Positions 57,113-64,000 of a stretch of DNA of 64,000 nt are shown piece by piece. The number at the start of each line of letters is the position of its first letter. Within the stretch, counting starts at the first letter, position 1. The DNA lies in assembly GCA_002720745.1 (NCBI GenBank), contig PBJO01000007.1:385564-449563 (forward strand). The letters are read 5' to 3'. The notes beneath the pieces are model-generated. The model had not been told where the DNA came from. It did no database searches and saw only the letters and a list, made by a program, of their open reading frames with translations. This stretch comes from Balneola sp. Its GTDB lineage: Bacteria; Bacteroidota; Rhodothermia; Balneolales; Balneolaceae. The translations under genes and the position numbers were made by a program.

Positions 57113-58678
57113 TTAAAATCGTATTACTATTCCACTCAATGCACCAGTTAAATTAGCTCCGCCAATACTAGAGTCTGTAACTATAAGTCCTCCTACAGAA
57201 AATTCAAGATTTTTTAAATCAATCCCAAAACCAGTGGAAAAAGCAGTAGATGTTCCACCACCTATTCGAGTACCAAATCTTATAGGGATGAAATCAAAAA
57301 ACCTATATTGTGTGCCAAAGGTAAAAATTGGTTCGGTTATATTATTACTAATATCATTAAATCCATATGAGATATCTCCTGAAACAAGTAATTTACCTAC
57401 TATTAAAGCTGCTCCTAAATTCAAAGTGGCCGGTAAATCATAAGATCTTTCAACGGAACTCTCTGAAGTAAAGTTGCCATAAATATCATTTTGTAAACTA
57501 TCAGCTAAATCATTAAAAAAATCAGCTGGATCTTCATCTCCTATGTCGGGATCAAATTCAAAGGTGCCTTTTCCATTGAATACCATAGGTTTATTGTTGT
57601 ATGATATTGTTCCTTGATCAGTTAATGATAGAGAAACTCTTAATTGCTGATTTTTGTCTAATACATTTAAAATAGGTAGTGAAACATCCATTGCCAGCGT
57701 TACACCTAAATCTAGACCAAAGCCTGACCCAAGGGTTCCTATATCAGAACCACTATAACCAGTATAGTCAGCAAGCAAAGGATCTTTACCATCTGACTTT
57801 TTTTCTGCATATTCTTCCAAATTATCCGATATCTCTCCATAAGTATATAATTTGTAATCAAAATCGTGGATAATCATGTTACCTTTGATGAAGGGAGAGT
57901 TAACTTGGAGTGTTGATGCAAAGTCCAATTCAAATGATTGTATACCTATTAGATATTTAGGTGCAATCCCAACAAATATATCAATATCATTAATGAGGGG
58001 TAACTTCTTAATTATGCCTTTAAATGGTATTGGTAAAGCTGTTGCATATCCAACTGAAACTTCAGCATATGATAAAAATTTGGTGTTAAGATCAAATGGA
58101 TGTGGTTCTGAAAATTTATCTGAGTCTAATCCACTGAAAAATACATTGGCAAAACCTCTATTTATAGTAAATTCTTGATTGTTTCTAATCCTAGTTGCTA
58201 TTGAAAAACCAGCTCTTTTATAAAATGGCACCGATTTCCCACCCATAGTCGCGCCAGATGTTCTCTTTGAGTAACCAAAGGGTACTATGTCGTTTGATAT
58301 ATTAATAGCTCTCTGATCGTTGTCGTTTGTTCCAAACCAAGAATCAAGCATGTCTTCTTGGACTTGTCCCTCAATTGTCAAACCTTTGGTTAAATACTCA
58401 TTATAAACATTAATATTGAGTAATGATCCGTCTAGGCTAATTCCAGTACCCATAAACCCAAGCTGATTTAGATAAACCGATCCTTCATGATTATCTATCA
58501 TTAGATTTGCTGGATTTAAAAAATTAGCATGATATCCATCAATTAATGCAACTCCGCCTCCACCCATACCTAGGGTCATTGCGTTGTAATGGCGATTCTG
58601 TGCATTAGTGCTGTTATCTATAGAATAAAAAACTATAAATAATGCTAAAGAAATTAATTTATATCTATAGTTTTTCAT
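57113..58678 (-). CDS. DUF5723-like outer membrane beta-barrel protein
   Basis: This 521-aa protein has a signal peptide (LISLALFIVFYSIDNSTNAQ). The N-terminal motif is AMTLGMGGGGVALIDGYHAN followed by FLNPANL, as in FadL/PorV-type and DUF5723 barrels. Repeated amphipathic strands follow, and the C-terminus ends in IVIRF (terminal Phe). Its ATG directly follows the stop of the lipoprotein gene (TAGATG), so the two are translationally coupled. The function is unknown. Confidence 0.78.
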   Translation of the reverse strand: MKNYRYKLISLALFIVFYSIDNSTNAQNRHYNAMTLGMGGGGVALIDGYHANFLNPANLMIDNHEGSVYLNQLGFMGTGISLDGSLLNINVYNEYLTKGLTIEGQVQEDMLDSWFGTNDNDQRAINISNDIVPFGYSKRTSGATMGGKSVPFYKRAGFSIATRIRNNQEFTINRGFANVFFSGLDSDKFSEPHPFDLNTKFLSYAEVSVGYATALPIPFKGIIKKLPLINDIDIFVGIAPKYLIGIQSFELDFASTLQVNSPFIKGNMIIHDFDYKLYTYGEISDNLEEYAEKKSDGKDPLLADYTGYSGSDIGTLGSGFGLDLGVTLAMDVSLPILNVLDKNQQLRVSLSLTDQGTISYNNKPMVFNGKGTFEFDPDIGDEDPADFFNDLADSLQNDIYGNFTSESSVERSYDLPATLNLGAALIVGKLLVSGDISYGFNDISNNITEPIFTFGTQYRFFDFIPIRFGTRIGGGTSTAFSTGFGIDLKNLEFSVGGLIVTDSSIGGANLTGALSGIVIRF

Positions 58679-60940
58679 CTAGTTGTCTCCTATCACATTT
58701 TCCATATCTAGGCTTGCTGAAACATCAACAGTTAATGAATCTGAAGACCTTAACTTAATTTCCGAATTATCATAGGTATTTAGTTTTGCTGTGAAGACTA
58801 TATATTTTGTTTGGTTAAATAGGTCAAACTGATCTTTTGTGAGTGATATAGTAGTACTATTTATATTTGGTGCGCTAGAGTATCTCGTTAAATCATCGAT
58901 AGCTGAAGTAAGAACATTAATTGGATCATCATTAAGCATCGGAACATCAGTTAATCTTTCTTTAGATTCATCTAAAAATGTAAGTTCTATTCCAAAACCT
59001 AGCGGGATGCTATTTTTATAGTTAATAATTAATTGTCCACCATTAATACCTATTGGGTCATCCTCTGACGGTAAGTCCGTCAAAGCATCTGATTCTAAAG
59101 TATCTGTGTACGTAGCTGTATTAGGTGTTTTTAAAGCTAATGGTAACTCAACTTCAAAACTTGGAGTAAATTCAAGTGGTGTTGATATCAATGCCTCTCC
59201 ACCATCTTCATTAATAACAGCTTTACCAATGAATCTAATCTCTTTAGGAAGGTTATTTAGAAAATCGATGACTGTTGAATTGTTCTGATTAAATTCTATA
59301 CTACCTTCAATTAAATCTCCTGTTATACTAGGAGATATTTCAAATTTAACCATCTCAGATGAAGTCAAATCAATGCCATTTTTCTGCAATCCAGATATGT
59401 TATCAGATCCACTTACAAAATTTGAAGAACCTTCACTACCCGTTAAATAAAATTCATTATTATCACCATCAATACCCATTATTGAAGCATAAATTGATGT
59501 AGATATACCTATGTTTGAAGTATAATTAATAGATAGTTTAGCTTGAGTAAATTCTAAATTTTCCAATTTACTTGATAAATCTTCCAATCCGCTAATTTCT
59601 ATTATCTCTGCTTCTGTCTCGTTGTATAAATCAATTATTTCAGTACCATTGGCAGTGTCATCTTCACCTAATAATACTGTTTTAGATTTTACTACACCGT
59701 ATGCTTCAGCCACTTTTATATTTGTGATCGAAACACCAGATGATACGGAATGTAATTCATTAACCGTCCGAAATCTGTCATTCAAAGAAAGTATTTTTGT
59801 GTTTTCGGTAATTGCTCTTATTGAGTAACTGACTTGATTATTGGTGGCATATAATCTATATCCAGCTAAATCTATTGATTTTGCTGGTGCACTTGATTTT
59901 CTTTCGATCTTATCTTCTCCAACATATGAAATAACTAATCCATCAGATTCTGTGTATGGAGCTTTTCTAATTGAATTAAATGTAATAATTAACTCTTCCA
60001 CTGTAAGGTCTAAATCGCTAACAATAGGATCAATATCAATTATACCTGACTCTAGTTCTACAAAATGTTCAGTAGTAATAAATTGAAATTCGTCTGTTTC
60101 AATATCAGAAGAATTACTTGTAGAGAAATCCTGAGGTTCGAGTGCAGCTTCTACTTCAGAAGCAACTAAATCAATACCCTCTATACCATTTACTATAAGT
60201 GAATTAACATTTCCTGTTAGAACTTGTGCATTCCACGCAACTGAAACATCAACGTTTATGTCTTCTAATTTATCACCAGCATTAAACGCTATGGTTGCGT
60301 TCCTTGATGTGTTGGTATTGAAGTTTGTTATAGATGCTTCATTAACATAATTTTCCCCTGAATTTAAAACGATAGTTAGTTCGGTTATTGTAAATCCTAA
60401 ATCGTTAGTTAATGTAAGTTGAATCGAGCCACGTTTTATTGTAGCACTCTTAAAAAAATCAGTATTATTTCCAACATTAATATTAGTAGGTGTAGGCGAA
60501 CTACCACCAGGTATAGGAATACCAACCGGTATAGTAGAAGGATTTATTCCCGTTAGGTCTTGAAAATTTGCTTCGCCCAAATTACCAGTCCCAGAGGAAA
60601 AATCACCTATACTAATTTCTCCAACCTCTGCATCAAATTCAGTTTTATCAGTATCAATTTCTGGTATAGCATCGTTCAAGTCTCCAAACTCGAACTCTTC
60701 TTTTTTATTTATTGAGATAAATCCAATATCATCTCCTGACTGTACTACTGTGAAAAGAGAATCCAAGTCATCAGAAGTAGTATCGATAAGTACATTACTA
60801 ATATTTGCATCACCCATCACTAGAATAGTATAATCGGTAATTAGTGGAGCTTGAAACTTTTGTGATAAAGTGAAATTTGGAGCTTCTGGTACTTCACAAG
60901 CAGCAAAAAATACCAGAAAAATCAAAAATGTAGTTCTCAT
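58679..60940 (-). CDS. large uncharacterised outer-membrane-type lipoprotein
   Basis: This 753-aa protein has a signal with a lipobox (TTFLIFLVFFAACEVPEAPN). It is acidic and beta-rich, with many Ser, Asn and Thr. I do not recognise a family. A hydrophobic, proline/glycine-rich stretch lies near 140-150 (PVGIPIPGGSSPTPTNIN). Several segments end in similar IDLxxSE patterns (for example GIDLVASEVE and GIDLTSSEMV), which may be weak repeats. It is coupled to the DUF5723-like barrel. Confidence 0.75.
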   Translation of the reverse strand: MRTTFLIFLVFFAACEVPEAPNFTLSQKFQAPLITDYTILVMGDANISNVLIDTTSDDLDSLFTVVQSGDDIGFISINKKEEFEFGDLNDAIPEIDTDKTEFDAEVGEISIGDFSSGTGNLGEANFQDLTGINPSTIPVGIPIPGGSSPTPTNINVGNNTDFFKSATIKRGSIQLTLTNDLGFTITELTIVLNSGENYVNEASITNFNTNTSRNATIAFNAGDKLEDINVDVSVAWNAQVLTGNVNSLIVNGIEGIDLVASEVEAALEPQDFSTSNSSDIETDEFQFITTEHFVELESGIIDIDPIVSDLDLTVEELIITFNSIRKAPYTESDGLVISYVGEDKIERKSSAPAKSIDLAGYRLYATNNQVSYSIRAITENTKILSLNDRFRTVNELHSVSSGVSITNIKVAEAYGVVKSKTVLLGEDDTANGTEIIDLYNETEAEIIEISGLEDLSSKLENLEFTQAKLSINYTSNIGISTSIYASIMGIDGDNNEFYLTGSEGSSNFVSGSDNISGLQKNGIDLTSSEMVKFEISPSITGDLIEGSIEFNQNNSTVIDFLNNLPKEIRFIGKAVINEDGGEALISTPLEFTPSFEVELPLALKTPNTATYTDTLESDALTDLPSEDDPIGINGGQLIINYKNSIPLGFGIELTFLDESKERLTDVPMLNDDPINVLTSAIDDLTRYSSAPNINSTTISLTKDQFDLFNQTKYIVFTAKLNTYDNSEIKLRSSDSLTVDVSASLDMENVIGDN

Positions 60941-61028
60941 ACGTTAAGAAAATGATTTAGTATTGATTTAAAAAATAATTTATTAGATATCATAAACCTA
61001 ATAAAAATGTATGAAAAGATTTATAGTG

Positions 61029-61117
61029 CGGAGAGGGAGGGATTCGAACCCTCGGTACCCCGGTGGGGGCACACACGCTTTCCAGGCGAGCCCGTTCAAC
61101 CACTCCGGCACCTCTCC
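61029..61117 (-). tRNA. tRNA-Ser (anticodon GGA)
   Basis: On the minus strand the acceptor stem GGAGAGG pairs with CCTCTCC, with G as the discriminator. It is an 89-nt class II tRNA with a long variable arm. The anticodon GGA is read at 61081-61083, and the T arm has GGTTCGAATCC. It is followed on the minus strand by the lipoprotein gene. Confidence 0.95.
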
Positions 61118-61123
61118 AAAAAA

Positions 61124-61154
61124 AAAATATACACCTATTGTAATGGATTAACAA
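61124..61154 (-). promoter_or_regulatory. tRNA-Ser promoter inside the end of the TonB-like gene
   Basis: On the minus strand TTG (61152-61154) and TATATTTT (61124-61131) lie 20 nt apart, and the tRNA starts 6 nt later. The TTG lies within the last codons of the TonB-like gene. The geometry matches the tRNA-Val promoter almost exactly. Confidence 0.5.
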
Positions 61155-61849
61155 TCTACACTACCAAAATTAAAAAATTCGGTTCTTTGGGTTTTTACAG
61201 TTTTTCCTTCTTTCACAGCTGGGATAAATTCCCACATAAATGCTGCTTCGATTATTGCCTCTAGAATGCCAAGCTGAACCTGGTCTCTCTCGATGCTCTC
61301 GCCGTTATCAAGCAATTGTTCAATGGAAGAAATGTATGCTTCCACAACCTTTCCTGAAGAATCAACGATCATTTCTACCCCAATTTCATATTTATCATTA
61401 CTCGCCAATACTTCATTAGAATAGGAAGGTTCTACTATTTTTTTATAACGCGCAAATCTATCGGGATCACCGGTGATTTTCTGCTCATTCCCTATCCAAC
61501 CGGTACTAACATTTCGAGCCTGTTCAAAATCATCGACCAATAAGTTCGGTCGCTCTATAGTTAAAAAATCTTCTTCAATGAGTCGGTACTCAGGAGCTAA
61601 GACTGGCACCATTGGTTTAGGTGGAGCAGCTACACCAATATTTTGACGTGTTATAACCATAGGTTGAAGTATGATTTCTTCTTGATAAACAGCCATTAAC
61701 CCTTGATTGTTTTGTTCTTCTCTTGGTTTCATAGGCCACTTAAACAGTATAATAAATAGCATCAAAACCCCACATAGTGCTCCCATCATACGAAGTATAT
61801 ATGATTTTTTGTATGATAACCAATAAGTAGGTGATGAGTAAAACAACAT
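61148..61849 (-). CDS. TonB-like energy transducer protein
   Basis: This 233-aa protein has a cytosolic start, one membrane helix (MMGALCGVLMLFIILFK, about 21-37), a proline-rich linker (APPKPMVPVLAPEYR), and a C-terminal domain (about 150-225) with IGVEMIVDSSGKVVEAYISS and AAFMWEFIPAVKEGKTV, the TonB_C layout. It may drive a TonB receptor such as that at 26 kb. ExbB/ExbD are not nearby. Confidence 0.78.
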   Translation of the reverse strand: MLFYSSPTYWLSYKKSYILRMMGALCGVLMLFIILFKWPMKPREEQNNQGLMAVYQEEIILQPMVITRQNIGVAAPPKPMVPVLAPEYRLIEEDFLTIERPNLLVDDFEQARNVSTGWIGNEQKITGDPDRFARYKKIVEPSYSNEVLASNDKYEIGVEMIVDSSGKVVEAYISSIEQLLDNGESIERDQVQLGILEAIIEAAFMWEFIPAVKEGKTVKTQRTEFFNFGSVDC

Positions 61850-61924
61850 GATATGTAATCTAGTATTAAAAATGACTAGATAGAAATTGAAAGCTTGGCT
61901 TAACTTACTTTAATTTATCCTTGT

Positions 61925-62662
61925 TTAGTTCTTCTGCAAGGATTCTAGCTCCTTTAACGCATCCGACATCCTTTCTTTTACGATTTGTTTTAATTCGGAC
62001 ATAGAGTCAAATTCTTTTGAGTCAATGCTTGGAAGAACTCGCAACCGGAAATTGGCTTTAGATCGAAATAAGTAACTCCCAGGGCGTAGAACTTCAAATG
62101 CTCCTTCTATAACTAAAGGTTGAATACATAAACCATGTTCCAAAGCCAATAAAAAAGCCCCATTTTTAAAGGGCTGTAAACTACCATCAAGCGATCGTGT
62201 ACCCTCTGGAAAAAGCATCACAGGTATACCAGATTTTAGAGGTTGAAGTAGGTTATTCAACTTCTTTAGGGCAGATTTTTTGGATCGATTAATGGTTAAA
62301 TGTCCTGTCAACCGAACCATCCAGCCCATAATTGGGATGTATGTCATGCTATGCTTGACCACCCATTTCATCCGAATCGGTAACTGATAAATAAGTGGAA
62401 TATCTAAAAAGCTTTCGTGGTTACAAACATAGATTGTTGGTGTAGTTTTATTGAGCAACTCAGCGTTTTCGAGTTGGATTTGCCAACTTGGACTAGGATG
62501 CATCATACACCAAGCCATCCAAGATAGTACTCGATTAGGAATGCGCCGATATGGATCTACAGGAAATGTAATTAGAAAAGTGAGTGCTATGAGTACGAAG
62601 AAAACAATGAATAGCAGGATATAATATAGCCACATATAGATACTAAATAGTCTAGTTGACAT
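61925..62662 (-). CDS. plsC: 1-acyl-sn-glycerol-3-phosphate acyltransferase PlsC
   Basis: This 245-aa membrane-bound enzyme makes phosphatidic acid. It has an N-terminal hydrophobic helix (LYYILLFIVFFVLIALTFLI), the HX4D motif in CNHESFLD, and the acceptor motif MLFPEGTRS. The length and motif order are standard. It is 9 nt downstream of murQ. Confidence 0.92.
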   Translation of the reverse strand: MSTRLFSIYMWLYYILLFIVFFVLIALTFLITFPVDPYRRIPNRVLSWMAWCMMHPSPSWQIQLENAELLNKTTPTIYVCNHESFLDIPLIYQLPIRMKWVVKHSMTYIPIMGWMVRLTGHLTINRSKKSALKKLNNLLQPLKSGIPVMLFPEGTRSLDGSLQPFKNGAFLLALEHGLCIQPLVIEGAFEVLRPGSYLFRSKANFRLRVLPSIDSKEFDSMSELKQIVKERMSDALKELESLQKN

Positions 62663-62671
62663 CTACATTAC

Positions 62672-63589
62672 CTAGTTTTGTGACTCTAATGCCTTTCTAA
62701 TAAATCCCTGATGTGTTTCTAGCAACGATTCCGCTTGTTCTTTTGATTTCTCCCCAAGAGCCATGACTAACGCAGTTTTAACATGCCCATTAGCCTGCTC
62801 TAACACTTTAGAAGCTGTAATATAATCAAGTGAACTAAAATTCATGATAATTCGCTTAGCCCTTTCAACCAATTTTGCATTGGTTAACATTAGATCAACC
62901 ATCACATTTTCATATACTTTACCTTGTCGTATCATCGCACCAGTGGTAATCATATTTAGTACCATTTTTTGGGCTGTGGCACTTTTCATTCTGGTACTAC
63001 CCATTATTACTTCAGGGCCGACCGGCACATCAATCACTAAGTCTGGGTAGATGGTGAGTTGCTGTTTTGGCACAGTCGTTACAAATATTGTTTTACAACC
63101 AAGTTCCATTCCTCGCATTAGCGCTCCATGCACATAAGGGGTTCGTCCACTTGCGGCTAGACCACAAATCACATCAGCCTGTGTTGGGTAAACCATATTC
63201 AAATCAGCAATTCCAATATCTTCTTGATCTTCTACTTTTTCTTGGGCCACAAACATTGCAGTCTCGCCGCCAGCAATAAATCCCTGTATTTGTTCGGGTT
63301 TTGTTCCAAATGTGGGAGGACATTCTGCGGCATCTAATACACCTAATCGCCCACTAGTCCCCGCCCCAAAAAAAAGTAGTCTACCACCAAGCGATAAAGC
63401 TTGTGCTACCCAATCAATAGCTAGAGCTATTTGAGGTAGCTTTTCACCCACTGCCTCTGCAACCTTTTGGTCTTCTTTATTAATTTTTTTTGCAATATTA
63501 AGCGCGTCATCTAAGTCGATGTCTTGAGTGTTAGGGTTACGTTGTTCTGTTTTTAAATTATTTAACTGCTTAAATAGTACTTCATTCAT
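62672..63589 (-). CDS. murQ: N-acetylmuramic acid 6-phosphate etherase MurQ
   Basis: This 305-aa SIS-domain enzyme cleaves the lactyl ether of MurNAc-6-P to GlcNAc-6-P in cell-wall recycling. It has GAGTSGRLGVLDAAECPPTF (about 75-94), EDIGIADL, CGLAASGRTPYVHGAL and VPVGPEVIMGSTRMKSATAQ (about 188-207). Standard length. It is the middle gene of the accC-murQ-plsC minus-strand run. Confidence 0.96.
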   Translation of the reverse strand: MNEVLFKQLNNLKTEQRNPNTQDIDLDDALNIAKKINKEDQKVAEAVGEKLPQIALAIDWVAQALSLGGRLLFFGAGTSGRLGVLDAAECPPTFGTKPEQIQGFIAGGETAMFVAQEKVEDQEDIGIADLNMVYPTQADVICGLAASGRTPYVHGALMRGMELGCKTIFVTTVPKQQLTIYPDLVIDVPVGPEVIMGSTRMKSATAQKMVLNMITTGAMIRQGKVYENVMVDLMLTNAKLVERAKRIIMNFSSLDYITASKVLEQANGHVKTALVMALGEKSKEQAESLLETHQGFIRKALESQN

Positions 63590-63596
63590 GAGAATA

Positions 63597-64000
63597 TCAG
63601 TTTCTTCTTGCGGCCCACCAAGGCTTAACGTTAGAAATATTTATTGAGGTTGAGGCAACTTTAGATGTCTTGTATTCATTTTTAGTTGATTTTCTTTCAA
63701 ATAGTATTCCTGCCATTAACGCAATAATATTTGAGTCAGGCAAGTATTTCGAATACCTATTACTTAAACGGTTATGCTCAAGATCGGATACATAATAGTC
63801 AGAGACAAAATGAGTATTATACTGTCCTTTAATAAAATTGGGATGCTGCATGCAATAATCACAGAAAGATATAGTGGTCTGACAACCCTCGATTTCATAT
63901 TCAGTAAGTGCCGCTCTCATTTTATGAATGGCTTTTTCACGGGTAGCTGCATGTACGCTTAATTTAGATATCAATGGGTCATAATGTATGGACACTTCAG
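63597..64000 (-). CDS. biotin carboxylase (acyl-CoA carboxylase alpha subunit), C-terminal part
   Basis: The minus-strand frame continues past the window edge, so only the C-terminal ~135 residues are seen. IHYDPLISKLSVHAATREKA then IHKMRAALTEYEIEGCQTTI and HPNFIKGQYNTHFVSDYY form the Biotin_carb_C domain. The full protein would be AccC-like or the alpha subunit of a propionyl/acetyl-CoA carboxylase. No biotin-carrier domain follows, since the C-terminus is short. The ATG-like starts inside the window are not the true start. Confidence 0.88.
   Translation of the reverse strand, partial: EVSIHYDPLISKLSVHAATREKAIHKMRAALTEYEIEGCQTTISFCDYCMQHPNFIKGQYNTHFVSDYYVSDLEHNRLSNRYSKYLPDSNIIALMAGILFERKSTKNEYKTSKVASTSINISNVKPWWAARRN

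Noticed and set aside
61007-61264. An 85-aa plus-strand ORF across the tRNA-Ser region
   Set aside because: It reads antisense through the tRNA and the 3' end of the TonB-like gene, so it is a shadow.
1-64000. CRISPR arrays, IS elements, prophage or integrase genes
   Set aside because: No repeat array, transposase, integrase or phage structural gene was seen on either strand.

Overview
The window looks like a chromosomal segment of an AT-rich marine-type member of the Bacteroidota superphylum (Bacteroidota, Balneolota or Rhodothermota). Four things support this. There are GWxTD, DUF2795, SusC-like TonB-receptor, VTT and DUF5723-like proteins. Genes rarely show Shine-Dalgarno sites and often start with GTG or TTG. 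Both tRNA promoters have the Bacteroidota-type TTG...TAnnTTT form. MutL has the endonuclease-poor form. It is a housekeeping region: I see no phage, IS element, integron, CRISPR array or toxin-antitoxin island.

Layout. 0-9.6 kb: a partial SpoU/TrmH rRNA/tRNA methylase, a Tat-exported TIM-barrel protein, mtaB with a UDG-like companion, dnaB, a queuosine-tRNA mannosyltransferase homologue (DUF3524), mutL, a tiny membrane protein, and a two-gene histidine kinase/response regulator unit. 9.7-17.1 kb: monomeric isocitrate dehydrogenase, a GWxTD protein, pdxA, a methyltransferase, ftsE and queG. 17.1-21.2 kb: a sigma-factor fossil, ppx, prmA, gatA and tatA. 21.4-28.7 kb: a DUF2795 protein, a TamA/BamA-like Omp85 protein, a cNMP-binding protein, rlmD and a TonB-dependent receptor. 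28.8-30.1 kb: a decayed THUMP-like methyltransferase gene. 30.2-40.6 kb: a carotenoid desaturase, a phosphoesterase, a GT2, deoC with two aldehyde-dehydrogenase-type genes, a SPOR lipoprotein, a VTT membrane protein, ychF, an ApaH-like phosphatase and nusB. 40.7-49.8 kb: the classical translation cluster tRNA-Val, thrS, infC, rpmI, rplT, pheS, pheT, followed by a coiled-coil protein, zapA, ymdB and lolD. 50-64 kb: envelope genes (YfgM-like protein, broken glycosyltransferase, Ig-like lipoprotein, COG3014 plus LpoB pair, DUF5723-like barrel plus large lipoprotein), tRNA-Ser, a TonB-like protein, plsC, murQ and a partial biotin carboxylase.

How the genes work together. tRNA/rRNA modification is over-represented (SpoU methylase, MtaB, QueG, DUF3524, RlmD, MnmC-like oxidoreductase). 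Envelope assembly is the second theme (Omp85, LolD, LpoB, PlsC, MurQ, FtsE, ZapA, VTT, TonB-type proteins). TatA and a Tat-signal protein are both present.

Three genes are recent pseudogenes: an ECF sigma factor, a THUMP-like methyltransferase and a glycosyltransferase. All three are broken mainly by in-frame stop codons, so selection on them appears to have relaxed while the rest of the region stays compact. No clear-cut new defence or metabolic system is present. The best leads for undescribed biology are the 753-aa lipoprotein/outer-membrane barrel pair, the coiled-coil protein coupled to zapA, the degenerate UDG-like protein behind mtaB, and the half-length ALDH paired with a full ALDH and deoC.
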